Source: Firmicutes bacterium OM04-13BH
GTDB lineage: Bacteria > Bacillota > Clostridia > Lachnospirales > Lachnospiraceae
Direction of reading: 5' to 3'
Assembly: GCA_003481745.1 (NCBI GenBank)
Contig: QULP01000006.1
Coordinates: forward strand, 1 to 64,000
Length of the DNA: 64,000 nucleotides
In this document: in pieces, positions 1-8,891 of the stretch
Layout of the letters: each line of letters opens with the position of its first letter
How positions within the stretch are numbered: position 1 is the stretch's first letter
Position numbers and translations under genes: made by a program
Notes under the pieces: model-generated
What the model saw: the letters and a program-made list of their open reading frames with translations, nothing else
Database searches by the model: none
Told to the model about the DNA's origin: nothing

Positions 1-16
1 TGAAGGAGGATCTCAT

Positions 17-301
17 ATGGCAAAGCAACATGACAAACAATTTAAACTTGATGCAGTCCAGTATTATCAGGATCACAAAGATCTCGGAGTACGTGGATGT
101 GCAGAAAATCTTGGCATCGGATACAGCACATTAACAAAATGGCTGAAAGACTTCTGGGAATCAGGTGATATTCCTGTTCGTGGTTCTGGTAATTATGCAT
201 CTGATGAGCAGAAGGAAATTGCCCGTCTCAGACGTGAATTACGTGATGCCCAAGATGCACTTGATGTGTTAAAAAAAGCAATCAACATTCTGGGAAAATG
301 A
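17..301 (+). CDS. IS3-family transposase OrfA (helix-turn-helix)
   Basis: Small DNA-binding subunit of the IS3 transposase, 94 residues. The N-terminal half carries the HTH typical of OrfA (around GVRGCAENLGIGYSTLTKW), and the C-terminal half is a leucine-zipper-like helix (around residues 63-90) expected to contact OrfB. A ribosome site GAAGGAGG lies directly upstream. Its stop overlaps the OrfB start in ATGA, so the second frame is probably reached by coupling, or by frameshifting to an OrfAB fusion as in other IS3 elements. The frame is intact. Confidence 0.9.
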   Translation: MAKQHDKQFKLDAVQYYQDHKDLGVRGCAENLGIGYSTLTKWLKDFWESGDIPVRGSGNYASDEQKEIARLRRELRDAQDALDVLKKAINILGK

Positions 302-1212
302 CGGACGCCATTTATCTTGAAGTGTCTGAGAAGACGGAAGCTGCCAAAAAGGCTGGACGCCGGGTTTCCGTCTCCGGAATGTTGAAATTTTTAGGTGTCT
401 CTCGCTCAGGATATCTTGCATGGCTCCACCACGTACCTTCTGATACAGAAAAACGTCGTAAAGCTGTAAAAGCAAAAATACAGGATATTTATGATGATTC
501 CAAGCAGAACTACGGTGCTCTGAAAATCACTGTAGAACTTCAAAAAACTGGTGAAGTCATTTCGGAAAGAACCGTTGGTACATATATGCGCCAAATGGGA
601 ATCCGTGCTCAGTGGAGCAAACCATGGACGATCACCACAAAAGATTCCGATTTCAGCACTGAATTACAAAATATCCTTGATGAGCAATTTAATCCCGATC
701 GTCCGAATGCAGTCTGGTGTTCGGATATTACCTACATCTGGACAATAGATGGATTTGTCTATCTGAGCAGTGTTATGGATTTATTTTCCAGAAAAATCAT
801 AGCCTGGACACTTTCAGAAACACTGGAAGTATCTTGCGTGATTGATACTATAAACAAAGCCAAAGCTCGCCGAAATATCGATCAACCATTAATTATCCAT
901 TCGGATCGTGGCAGCCAATATGTTGCAAAGGAATATAAAAAAGCAACCGAAAATATGCAGCGCAGTTATTCGAAGAAAGCTTTTCCGTGGGATAATGCAT
1001 GCATTGAATCCTTTCATTCTATTATCAAACGTGAATGGCTCAATCGCTTTAAAATTCGCGACTATAAGCAGGCATACCAGTTGATTTTTGAATATCTGGA
1101 AGCTTTCTACAATACGAAACGAATTCATAGCCATTGCAACTATATGTCGCCAAACGAATTCGAACGAGTGTATGAAAGAACGCACACTGAGGCTGAGCTT
1201 CTGGCAGGTTAA
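298..1212 (+). CDS. IS3-family transposase OrfB (rve integrase core)
   Basis: Catalytic subunit, 304 residues. An N-terminal HTH_21-like region (about 40-95) precedes the DDE/rve core. The first Asp is in VWCSDITYIW, the second in HSDRGSQY, and the Glu in NACIESFHSIIKRE. This is the full length for the family with no stop, so the element is probably still competent. It acts on the terminal repeats of the IS. Confidence 0.92.
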   Translation: MTDAIYLEVSEKTEAAKKAGRRVSVSGMLKFLGVSRSGYLAWLHHVPSDTEKRRKAVKAKIQDIYDDSKQNYGALKITVELQKTGEVISERTVGTYMRQMGIRAQWSKPWTITTKDSDFSTELQNILDEQFNPDRPNAVWCSDITYIWTIDGFVYLSSVMDLFSRKIIAWTLSETLEVSCVIDTINKAKARRNIDQPLIIHSDRGSQYVAKEYKKATENMQRSYSKKAFPWDNACIESFHSIIKREWLNRFKIRDYKQAYQLIFEYLEAFYNTKRIHSHCNYMSPNEFERVYERTHTEAELLAG

Positions 1213-1238
1213 AATGGGGAGAAATTTCTCATTTTAAC
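1208..1238 (+). terminator. Hairpin after OrfB
   Basis: Outer arms GTTAAAATG and CATTTTAAC enclose the palindrome GAGAAATTTCTC with a two-base bulge, starting at the OrfB stop codon. It may end transposase transcription or block read-through between the IS and its host gene. There is no strong T run. Confidence 0.5.
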
Positions 1239-1243
1239 TTGTA

Positions 1244-1381
1244 CTAAATCTTGACATAGGACCAATCCGAATCATCAGAAAAATTGTCGTCGCTTTTACC
1301 ATCGCTACCGCAAGCGATAAAGCTCATACATAGCGCCAGTACTAAAGTAAGCGACAGAGACTTTTTTAAGCGTTTCAGCAT
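1244..1381 (-). pseudogene. Lipoprotein gene, 5' fragment cut by the IS3 element
   Basis: An ATG at 1381 is preceded by a strong ribosome site (AAGGAGGGG). The translation starts MLKRLKKSLSLTLVLALC and continues with MSFIACGSDGKSDDN: basic n-region, hydrophobic core and a lipobox-like FIAC, followed by an acidic Ser/Asp linker. This is a classic Gram-positive lipoprotein signal, as in solute-binding proteins. The frame runs into the IS near 1260 and stops at 1244 after about 45 residues. The rest of the gene should lie left of the IS, outside the window. Confidence 0.8.
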
Positions 1382-1449
1382 GCTCTTCCCCTCCTTCTTC
1401 AAATAATAAACTATATCTCAAAGCCGCCTTGGATTCTTAAAGAAACTAA

Positions 1450-1482
1450 AAATCCACTGTACAAATATTGTACAGTGGATTT
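1450..1482 (-). terminator. Perfect 15-bp inverted repeat downstream of the LuxR gene
   Basis: Arms 1450-1464 and 1468-1482 are perfect inverted repeats (AAATCCACTGTACAA) around a 3-base loop. It lies 25 bases past the LuxR stop and upstream of the truncated lipoprotein gene. It could be the LuxR terminator, though the T run is short, or an operator of the lipoprotein gene. Confidence 0.6.
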
Positions 1483-1506
1483 GATAAAATAACCATTAAC
1501 CAAAGG

Positions 1507-3987
1507 TTAGTTCTTTTGCCTGAGCAACTCAGCAAGCTGCTTTCGCTTAGTCTGGGTATCGCCCTCAATATGAAGTTTAGAATAAAGCTGATTTACATAC
1601 TGCTTTACGCTACCCTCAGAGAGAAACAGCTTTTCTGCGATTTCACGATTTGACAGACGTTGCACTTTCAAACAAGCGAGCTCATACTCCCTTTCAGTCA
1701 ATGTGACAAATACCGCTGGTCGGACATTTTCACCTCTTCGACCTTTTGCTGCTTCGCCCAGTTTAATAATCTGTGCAATAAAGTCGGTCCGAATTTCCAA
1801 TGCCAGCACCGGCTTCAAAAAATCATAGTTTTCCACAAATGGCATCACAAGATTATCCGGTTCAGCATCCGAAAGTGCTTTTTTCAGCCATATACGGGCT
1901 TCCTCAAGTTTACCCAACTTTTCATAAGCTGCTGCCGTCTGAATCTGAATATGAAGAGCTACCAGCACATAATGCATGGTCTCACACACAGCTAACAGCT
2001 GTGTGCTACGTCCTACCACCTTGGCATAAGCGCCCTCTGCAAGATACACCTGATTTTTAATCATCTCCATCATGGGCTTGCCCGGTGCAAGCATATTAAT
2101 GTCCGAAAGCCGATGTTTTAAAAAAACTTCCGGAATTTTGTCAATTTTGCCACACAATGCATGGTAATAAGCGCTGGTAGCGCACCAAAGGTTAATCCAC
2201 GAAGCATCATGATAACGCAACAACATCGCATATCGTTCGTCAAAAGTATAACGTTGCTCTACCTCAACATACAGCGAGAGCCTGCGTGAAAGAAAATCAC
2301 AGCAAAGCGCCATGTTAATCTGCCCATTTTCTTTGACCTGTGTATAGGCGCGTTCCAATTCAATGTGCGCATCAGTGAAATGTCCCTGGCAAAACAACGC
2401 CTCTGCGCGCATAATGGTCTCCGCTCCCTGTCCGTGATGACTGGTGACCTTATAATAATGAGGCATGCACTCATCCATTTCAGCAAGTTCATTTTCCAAG
2501 TCTCCCGGCATACGGTAAAACATCATCAGAACGGAAGGCGAGCCAAAAGTCCAACCACCGCTCGATTGGATACTAATAGCTGAGTGCGACATCTGGCTGC
2601 TGGCGCTACGGTGCAGGCGGCTCATGGCGCCGATGTCATTGTAGCAAAGAAAACTTAAAATAAGATCACATTCTCCCAGTAAATTGCCACGTTCTTCTTC
2701 GGGCATCTCCGGATGTTCCTCAATTGCTGTCATCAATAACTCTTTCAGTTCCATCATTTTCGGGATCTGTCGCCATGTGAACATTCGACGCATTAGCACC
2801 AAAATTGCAAAAGGATGTGCTTTCAACGTTTCGGCAGGACATTTATCCAGCGCTTTCCGTACATCCTCAGCCTTCAACGACGCCAACAGAATACCTGCGT
2901 CGCTGCGAATGACCCTCAGCAGTGCATCATAATTTTCGCTCTTTTCATAAGCAGCGATCGCGTGAAGATACTGCCGATGTTCTTCATACCACAAGCCAAA
3001 GCGCTCCCAATAAAGTTGCTGCACTTCTGCTTTCATTTTCAGAAAACTACGCTCGGCGCATTCTTTCATCATGTGATGGAAACGATACGTCGTACCGTCC
3101 GGCAGGTGCGTAACAAAGGCATTTTGCTCGGTCAGCACAGAAAGCATTTGCCCCGCATCCGCATCACCTGTGATATACTGTGCCATTTCGACCGTAAATT
3201 CGTCGGCAAGCCCCATGACCGCCAAAAACTTCCGTTGCGGTCTGGGCAGCGGATCAATCATAGCAGCGGTAAATGTAGCATAAATATCAGAATGACGACC
3301 AGGCAACACACCACGCTCAAAAAGTGTGTGCAGATTCAGATACACAGCTGAAAACCAGCCCTCGCTGGAATAAAGCAGATTTTTCAGTTGTGTCTCAGAA
3401 AGCTCTGTGCCACAGCGATGGGCATAAGTGGCAAGCTCCGTCTGATTCAGGCGTAGCTGTTCTGTGCCAATCTGATACACCTTTCCTCCAAGCCGCAGCG
3501 CCTCTGCAGCAGGCAAAAAACGGTCCCGACTTGCTACAATCAGATGCATATTTGAAGGTAACCGATTTGCTAACATACAGAGAAATAGCGCAACTCGTTT
3601 ATCCGTAAGTAGATGAAAATCATCGATAAAGAGATAGCAGGATACTTCCCCCGCCAGCACATGACAAAGATTATCAATCAACAATCCGCCGCCTGCTGCG
3701 TCTACCGGACAAGGATACTCCTGTAGAAAAGAGAAGCCAGCACGAGTAAACGCCTCCTGTACATTTTTCCAAAAAATCGCAAGATTATCGGAGTACACGC
3801 TGATGCGAATGATACGCAGCTGCTCTGCCTTGGTACGTTCACTGAGATACCAGTTTACCGCAGTGGTCTTTCCGTATCCCATAGGTGCAACTACCGTGGT
3901 CATAGCACAATGAGAAATAGGCTGTAAACCTTCCTGCAATCGCTCAGATATGTAAATCGTATTTAGCTTCCATTTTGCTTTTGTCAT
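1507..3987 (-). CDS. MalT-like LuxR-family transcriptional regulator
   Basis: Large ATP-dependent regulator, 826 residues. An N-terminal STAND-type ATPase has a Walker A motif APMGYGKTT near residue 35 and a Walker B-like LFIDDFH near 120. A long helical TPR-like central region follows. The C-terminal LuxR HTH (about 765-820) contains LTEREYELACL and LSNREIAEKLFLSEGSVKQY. This is the usual MalT length and order. Ligand and targets are unknown. It stands alone between its own hairpin and the decayed AraC region, on the same strand as the broken lipoprotein gene, so it could once have controlled that locus. Confidence 0.85.
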   Translation of the reverse strand: MTKAKWKLNTIYISERLQEGLQPISHCAMTTVVAPMGYGKTTAVNWYLSERTKAEQLRIIRISVYSDNLAIFWKNVQEAFTRAGFSFLQEYPCPVDAAGGGLLIDNLCHVLAGEVSCYLFIDDFHLLTDKRVALFLCMLANRLPSNMHLIVASRDRFLPAAEALRLGGKVYQIGTEQLRLNQTELATYAHRCGTELSETQLKNLLYSSEGWFSAVYLNLHTLFERGVLPGRHSDIYATFTAAMIDPLPRPQRKFLAVMGLADEFTVEMAQYITGDADAGQMLSVLTEQNAFVTHLPDGTTYRFHHMMKECAERSFLKMKAEVQQLYWERFGLWYEEHRQYLHAIAAYEKSENYDALLRVIRSDAGILLASLKAEDVRKALDKCPAETLKAHPFAILVLMRRMFTWRQIPKMMELKELLMTAIEEHPEMPEEERGNLLGECDLILSFLCYNDIGAMSRLHRSASSQMSHSAISIQSSGGWTFGSPSVLMMFYRMPGDLENELAEMDECMPHYYKVTSHHGQGAETIMRAEALFCQGHFTDAHIELERAYTQVKENGQINMALCCDFLSRRLSLYVEVEQRYTFDERYAMLLRYHDASWINLWCATSAYYHALCGKIDKIPEVFLKHRLSDINMLAPGKPMMEMIKNQVYLAEGAYAKVVGRSTQLLAVCETMHYVLVALHIQIQTAAAYEKLGKLEEARIWLKKALSDAEPDNLVMPFVENYDFLKPVLALEIRTDFIAQIIKLGEAAKGRRGENVRPAVFVTLTEREYELACLKVQRLSNREIAEKLFLSEGSVKQYVNQLYSKLHIEGDTQTKRKQLAELLRQKN

Positions 3988-4097
3988 AATGTATCCCTCC
4001 GATGTATTACAATCTTTCTAATGATTAACACTATTATACGTTCCATCCATCACTTTCAGCAAGTAAGAAAAAAGGAATCTCCAAACAGTCGAACAAT

Positions 4098-4403
4098 CTA
4101 ATCATTCACGAGTGACTCTCGACAGCTTCTATACTTTTCTGTAAATTCCGGGTGAAACATCATATTTTCTTTTAAAAATACAATTAAAATAAGACAGGCT
4201 GTCAAAACCACTGAACCTGCGAGCATCAAAATAGACTCATCGGATGATTTGAGAAGCTTTGCCGCCATTATAAGCCGGTAATTGTTTAAGTATTCCGTAA
4301 AATCCATTCCCATGTGAGCTATAAATGATCCAGATATTGTAATAAAAATGTTTGCTACTGTTTCCGATATATTCGGCACAAAAATCAAAAGGAAATAATA
4401 CAA
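4098..4403 (-). pseudogene. AraC-family regulator remnant with frameshifts
   Basis: One frame gives GMDFTEYLNNYRLIMAAKLL, the first HTH of an AraC domain. A second frame downstream gives SGFDSLSYFNCIFKRKYDVS followed by PGIYRK, the usual second HTH and C-terminal end. The two are out of frame near 4200. The part before GMDF also looks scrambled, and the N-terminal domain is missing. A decayed C-terminal fragment of about 100 codons. Confidence 0.65.
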
Positions 4404-4449
4404 AAAGGATGTGCCAAGGTAATGGAGAAGTCACCTTGGCACATCCTTT
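4404..4449 (-). terminator. Long 17-bp stem hairpin
   Basis: Arms 4404-4420 and 4433-4449 are perfect inverted repeats (AAAGGATGTGCCAAGGT) around a 12-base loop. Pairing extends further with AATAC/GTATT outside. On the minus strand it follows the stop of the fragment ending at 4454 and runs into T-rich sequence, so it reads as a rho-independent terminator. Confidence 0.7.
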
Positions 4450-4453
4450 CGTA

Positions 4454-4615
4454 TTATTGTTTTTTGCTATCTTTCCGTTGTATTCCAAACGTAGATTTAC
4501 CAAATTTAAATTGCAATTGATTCTCTTTCACAGAAATTGAAATCCCACGATTCATTTGTTTGGCTCGAATACAGGGCAATACTCCATATTTAGGTATGCC
4601 AACCGGGGAAAAAGG
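4454..4615 (-). pseudogene. Unidentified gene fragment, C-terminal end only
   Basis: An open frame of about 50 codons ends at 4454, just before the strong hairpin at 4404-4449. The translation includes GIPKYGVLPCIRAKQMNRGI and later FKFGKSTFGIQRKDSKKQ. An in-frame TAG near 4620 closes it upstream, and there is no start codon with a ribosome site. Position and hairpin suggest the 3' end of a lost gene. I do not recognise the family. Confidence 0.4.
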
Positions 4616-4653
4616 TAAAATCTATAAAATGTTTTTCTTTAGTCGACTGATAT

Positions 4654-4693
4654 GAAAGAAGAACACTGACTGCAAAATCAGTGTCCTTCTTTC
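4654..4693 (-). terminator. Terminator of the histidine kinase gene
   Basis: Arms GAAAGAAGAACACTGA (4654-4669) and TCAGTGTCCTTCTTTC (4678-4693) pair with one G-T wobble around 8 bases, directly after the kinase stop at 4699. Confidence 0.75.
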
Positions 4694-4698
4694 TTCCT

Positions 4699-6621
4699 TT
4701 ACATATATTTCATAATAGTCGGCAATAATACATTCATATCTATTGGTTTTGCAACATGATCATTCATGCCACTTGCCAAAGCCATCTTCTTATCTTCTTC
4801 AAACGCATTTGCTGTCATTGCAACAATTGGAATCTGCGATTTGTTACCGTCTTTCAGTTCTCGAATTCTCCTGGATGCTTCATATCCGTTCATAATCGGC
4901 ATCTGAATATCCATCAGAATCAGACTGTAGTAATTTTGCTTTGCTTTGTTAAACATATCAATACATGCAACGCCGTTCTCCGCTCTTTCTATCATGATTC
5001 CCTCTTCCGTCAAAAGTTCCGTTGCAATTTCTGCGTTCAAGTCATTATCTTCTACCAGAAGAACCCTTTTTCCTTCCAGTTTTTTGATATTCAACTGACC
5101 GTCTGCATGTTTCGGATTCCTTTCTTCCGCATTTGCTATTTTTAATGGAAGCGTGATTGTAAAAGTAGAACCTGCTCCCGGTTTGCTCTGAACTGTGATC
5201 TTGCCATTCATTAAATCCACCAGTTTCTTCACGATTCCCATACCAAGTCCGCTACCTTCTATTCCGCTGTCTGACGAAGATCGTTCCTGTGAAAATGATT
5301 CAAAAATATGTTTTTGGAATTCTTCTGACATTCCGATTCCGTTGTCTGCTATGATAAGCTCTAATACACTCCAACCTTCTTTTTCGCCGGGATATTGGTT
5401 CAATGTACAGCCTATGTTACCGCCTTCACCCGTGTATTTCACAGCATTACTCAAAATGTTAATCGTAATTTCAGATGTTCTTGCATCATCCATATACAAG
5501 TATGGATATCGAATGTTCTTATTGACTTTCAGTGTTTGATGTTTTTCTTCTATCTGTTTCCTAAACATATCAATACATAAATCAAAGTTTTTAGAAACAT
5601 CTGTTATTGTTTCATCCAGCGTTGCTTTGTTGTTTTCGATTCGTGCTAATTCAAGAATGTTATCAATCAAATGCAGCATTTTCTTTCCGCACAATAATAT
5701 TTTTTCAAAGTAATCCTCTAATATAGTTGGCTCCTTTAAATGTTTCTCTCCCAATTCTGCATATCCAATGATTGCATTCATAGGGGTACGAATATCATGA
5801 GACATATTAAATAGAAATGTTGATTTTGCTTTATTAGCTGAATCGGCCAGTCTTGCAGCTTCCTGCAACAGTTTTTGCTGTTTCTGCTCATTTTCTTTTT
5901 GCTTCTTATATACAGAATATCCACAGGTACATAATATTACCAAAATACACGCTGTAATGCATCCCAGTACAATACTTAACTTATTCGTCTTCTCAACCAT
6001 TCCATACGCTTTCTGCATATCCATTTCTATGCAGAAAGCACCTATCACTTCATTAGATTCATCTTCCGCTGTCACAGGATAACAGGCTGTAAAAATAGGT
6101 CCCCATGTTGTATCAACAATATCCTGAGAATATACTGTTTTTCCAGAAAGTGCTTTTTCTATATAAGGAACCATCTCCTTTTCAATCGGATCTCCTGGAT
6201 GTCTGACGTCACCAGCCGATGGATCCAGTCCGTCTACAACGTAAATCAATCTACCGTCTTCATTTCTGGTTGCTGTGTAAATATATCTCGTAGAATTCAG
6301 CGTTCTGATTTCATTCATATATGTCGACATATTCTTGAATAGTTCTGTATTCTCATCAGCTTTACTTTTTATTTCATTAAAATCTTTTCGTCCCAGTCTG
6401 TCATTTACCAGCTTATGAACCGCATCTGCACTGGAAATATCTCGTTCAATTTCTGTTTTCAGAGCAGTTTTGGTATATGCTTGTTGTAAAATAAAAGTAT
6501 ATGCAACAACAGCCAAAATCACCATTGCCAGAAGGAATACCAACCGTCCCTCAAAAATTTTCCAATGATTTACCGGATTTTGATCTTTTCTTTTTTGTTT
6601 TATATAGTTATTTTTCATCAT
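4699..6621 (-). CDS. Hybrid sensor histidine kinase with receiver domain
   Basis: Membrane sensor kinase, 640 residues. TM1 lies near residues 28-48, an extracellular Cache-like sensor region at about 50-215, and TM2 at about 218-238. HisKA follows with the phospho-His in NMSHDIRTPMNAIIGY (near 275), then HATPase_c (N-box LSNAVKYTGEGG, G-box GSGLGMGIVKK). A receiver domain at about 515-637 shows LLVEDND, the phospho-Asp in LILMDIQMPIMNGYE, and the Lys in HVAKPID. There is no HPt domain and no separate response regulator beside it, so the partner must be elsewhere. It stands alone with its own terminator. The frame is intact. Confidence 0.92.
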   Translation of the reverse strand: MMKNNYIKQKRKDQNPVNHWKIFEGRLVFLLAMVILAVVAYTFILQQAYTKTALKTEIERDISSADAVHKLVNDRLGRKDFNEIKSKADENTELFKNMSTYMNEIRTLNSTRYIYTATRNEDGRLIYVVDGLDPSAGDVRHPGDPIEKEMVPYIEKALSGKTVYSQDIVDTTWGPIFTACYPVTAEDESNEVIGAFCIEMDMQKAYGMVEKTNKLSIVLGCITACILVILCTCGYSVYKKQKENEQKQQKLLQEAARLADSANKAKSTFLFNMSHDIRTPMNAIIGYAELGEKHLKEPTILEDYFEKILLCGKKMLHLIDNILELARIENNKATLDETITDVSKNFDLCIDMFRKQIEEKHQTLKVNKNIRYPYLYMDDARTSEITINILSNAVKYTGEGGNIGCTLNQYPGEKEGWSVLELIIADNGIGMSEEFQKHIFESFSQERSSSDSGIEGSGLGMGIVKKLVDLMNGKITVQSKPGAGSTFTITLPLKIANAEERNPKHADGQLNIKKLEGKRVLLVEDNDLNAEIATELLTEEGIMIERAENGVACIDMFNKAKQNYYSLILMDIQMPIMNGYEASRRIRELKDGNKSQIPIVAMTANAFEEDKKMALASGMNDHVAKPIDMNVLLPTIMKYM

Positions 6622-6740
6622 CGTATTTCACATGCCTTTTCCCTAATTTTAATTTAATACAAAAATGCCTCAACTCTTCACGTATTTTGCAATATAGTGG
6701 TTCAGTTGTCAAGACAAAAATCTAAGCATTTTATAATAAA

Positions 6741-6803
6741 CTGATATATGTAACTGGGTAGGGGAGAAAATCCCCCCTTTCTGTAGTGTTTACAGTATAT
6801 CAG
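6741..6803. other. 63-bp foldable inverted element
   Basis: Outer arms CTGATATA (6741) and TATATCAG (to 6803) bracket further paired bases (GTAA/TTAC) and an inner GGGG-AGAAAAT-CCCC hairpin. It lies between the divergent kinase gene and the relaxase remnant. It could be a promoter-region operator, a small MITE-like element or chance; no gene is seen in 6622-6822. Confidence 0.35.
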
Positions 6804-6822
6804 ATTCATTAAGAAATGTCTC

Positions 6823-7188
6823 TTGAAGTGTCTTAAATTACGATACCATTATAGAATGCACTGCCGTAAAGTGATTGAAGATTGCAAATCTGCTAAAAAT
6901 CCAAACGCATACCGGACCAAACATCAAGCAGAATACCAACTCCACGATTCACTAAAAAAAGAGCTTCAGGATCTCGGTGTTACCAAAATCCCAAGCTCTA
7001 ATAAAATCCAGAAGCGGATAGAAAATCTTAAATCTGAACAGGCTGCTACTGTCCGTGAAAAGCAGGAATTGCAGAAAAAGCAGAAGACACTGGATATCAT
7101 CAGACAGAATTTCACAGCACTGCTTAATGCTCCTCAAATATCAAACAACGATATCTCTCGTACCGTTGCATCCTCTCTTCAACATTAG
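6823..7188 (+). pseudogene. Relaxase C-terminal remnant
   Basis: The 121-codon frame has a basic start lacking a ribosome site, then YRTKHQAEYQLHDSLKKELQ, a proline-containing segment (KIPSSNKIQKRIENL) and a coiled coil rich in Lys/Glu/Gln. This arrangement resembles the C-terminal region of clostridial MobA/VirD2-type relaxases of conjugative transposons, which end in such a helical tail after the HUH nuclease domain. The nuclease domain is absent. Family assignment is by recollection of that pattern, not alignment. Confidence 0.5.
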
Positions 7189-7219
7189 TGTTTGCAACGT
7201 TTTAAGACGTATAATACAA

Positions 7220-7252
7220 GAAAACTGATTCCACCGCAATGGATCAGTTTTC
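7220..7252. terminator. Terminator between relaxase remnant and pilus operon
   Basis: Arms GAAAACTGATTCCA and TGGATCAGTTTTC pair with one bulge around CCGCAA and are flanked by A/T-rich tracts on both sides. It lies between two convergent units, so it may stop transcription from both directions and end the pilus operon. Confidence 0.75.
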
Positions 7253-7269
7253 TTTAAATAATAGCTACT

Positions 7270-7995
7270 TCATTTTTCTCTTTTATAGAGTCCTACAATC
7301 AAACCAAGACTAACAATCGCTATTAAAAACCATGCAACTATATTTGTTGTATCTCCGGTTTTTACCGTATTTATTATTTTCTGAATAGGATTTGGCTTAT
7401 CCGGTTTTGAAGGCGTCGAATCCTTTGGCTTATCTGGATTGTTCGGTGGTGTTTCTGATGAAACCCATTCAGCTTTTGGCTCTATCGTTACCTTATATTC
7501 TACATTTCCATTGATTTCAGATGGAATATTAACAAGGAATGGCGCAGATTCAAATTTATCTGTACCACTTTCTACATTTCCAATCTGTGCAAGCAGGTAA
7601 ATTCCTTCATCCAATTCTCCAAAACTCGTGCGTCCCGAAGTATCTGTTTCTTGCATTAATCCGGAAATATTATTTTCTTTCGCAAATGCAAACAATTGTT
7701 TTGCTTGTTTCTCTCTTGCTTCTGCACTGGTATCTTGTAATGATATCCCTGAATCTTTAAAACCATCTTCCCATACTAACTCATTATTTTTCATATATTG
7801 AATTGGAAATATCGAGAACTTTGCTCCGGAAAGAGTCACTTCTTTATCCGAACTATTTCTCCCTTTATAAATAATTTGAATGCTTCCTGTTCTACTTCCT
7901 GCTTCAGCATGGATTGTTGAAATATCTATAAAATTACCGACAAGAAAAAGCATAACGAATAAAATAATGTGAATACTTCTTATCTTCTTTCTCAC
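7270..7995 (-). CDS. Small pilin with variant sorting signal
   Basis: Cell-wall-linked pilin, 241 residues. Signal peptide at about 1-31 (IHAEA cleavage region), one SpaA/Cna-B-like beta domain (about 35-180) with an E-box-like FGELDEGIYLLAQI, then a Pro/Lys/Asp-rich wall-spanning stretch. A C-terminal TM helix and KREK tail are preceded by VKTGD rather than LPXTG, close to the (I/V)PXTG-type signals of some basal pilins. Its GTG start overlaps the sortase stop in GTGA, and its ribosome site lies inside the sortase gene, so it is translationally coupled. Being last in the operon, it is the likely wall anchor (base) subunit. Confidence 0.75.
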   Translation of the reverse strand: MRKKIRSIHIILFVMLFLVGNFIDISTIHAEAGSRTGSIQIIYKGRNSSDKEVTLSGAKFSIFPIQYMKNNELVWEDGFKDSGISLQDTSAEAREKQAKQLFAFAKENNISGLMQETDTSGRTSFGELDEGIYLLAQIGNVESGTDKFESAPFLVNIPSEINGNVEYKVTIEPKAEWVSSETPPNNPDKPKDSTPSKPDKPNPIQKIINTVKTGDTTNIVAWFLIAIVSLGLIVGLYKREK

Positions 7996-8861
7996 CTTAC
8001 TTTCCTCCTTTTTCTATCTCGTATACTATAAATTATAGCTATCATCAGCCCTATGAAGATTACTATAATTGTTACAATCAGCACTTTAGCAGTAAAAGAT
8101 AACTCTGGTTTTATATTGGTATCAGGCTCTTGCTTTGTTGCCTCTTCATAAGGTATTCTCTCTCCACGTACTAAAAGTCTGTGTGTATTGATTGCAAATG
8201 GTGTACAAGTAACAAGTGTTGCATAATCCTTACCTGGTTCAATGGACAAGCTATCTGTCTCTTGTGGCAAAACCGTTAATATCTGATCAATCTGATATGC
8301 CAGGGTTTCATCTAAGACTTTAATGTAAAAAATATCTCCTACTTCCAATTTATCCATATTGGTAAATAGTGTTTTTGTCGGAAGACCTCTATGTCCTGTC
8401 AGAACTGTATGTGTACTTTCTCCACCTACAGGAAGAGATGTACCCCAGAAATGTCCGACACCTGTCTGCAGAACTGCTTCACTTGTTCCATGATAGATTG
8501 GAAGTTCTATATTAATCTTAGGAATACGAATGTATCCCATCATTCCAGAACCATCTACGTTCAACAGTCCCTCATAGCGAGCATCTATTTCCACATCTTC
8601 TTGCGAAAACGGATCAATCAAATCAATATTTCCCAGCATTTCCTTATTATATGCTCTCGCCTCTTCCAACATCTGCTCTTTTTCTGCCTTACTTAACTTT
8701 ACACTTTCCTCATCATAATAGGATACCACTTTTGAACCATTCTTTTCGTTCAGATAACTACTAAACGTTGGATATAACAATACGGAGAATGCAACCAAAA
8801 GCACGATCAGACGAATAATATCTTTTATTGTTATCTTCTTTTTTTTCTTCTTACTCTTCAT
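7992..8861 (-). CDS. Class C sortase (pilus polymerase)
   Basis: Membrane transpeptidase that joins pilin sorting signals to pilin lysines. 289 residues: N-terminal TM (about 12-32), catalytic domain with His in VLTGHRGLP, Cys in TLVTCTP (the TLXTC motif) and Arg in HRLLVRGERIPY, then a C-terminal TM (about 255-277) with a basic tail. A second C-terminal TM and the NxHRL context are typical of class C. A lid-like segment lies before the core (DPFSQEDVE). It sits between backbone and small pilin genes and must act on both. Confidence 0.93.
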   Translation of the reverse strand: MKSKKKKKKITIKDIIRLIVLLVAFSVLLYPTFSSYLNEKNGSKVVSYYDEESVKLSKAEKEQMLEEARAYNKEMLGNIDLIDPFSQEDVEIDARYEGLLNVDGSGMMGYIRIPKINIELPIYHGTSEAVLQTGVGHFWGTSLPVGGESTHTVLTGHRGLPTKTLFTNMDKLEVGDIFYIKVLDETLAYQIDQILTVLPQETDSLSIEPGKDYATLVTCTPFAINTHRLLVRGERIPYEEATKQEPDTNIKPELSFTAKVLIVTIIVIFIGLMIAIIYSIRDRKRRKVR

Positions 8862-8891
8862 TTCATTCTCCCTGTTGTTATACTTGGAATT

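Larger units (their letters stand above)
1..1260 (+). mobile_element. IS3-family insertion sequence (left end outside window)
   Basis: Two overlapping transposase frames, OrfA and OrfB, fill 17-1212. The right end lies near 1258, because the sequence after about 1260 reads as the 5' part of a lipoprotein gene on the opposite strand. The left terminal repeat is not in the window, so the exact ends and target duplication cannot be given. The OrfA/OrfB layout with an rve-type integrase core identifies IS3. Confidence 0.85.
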
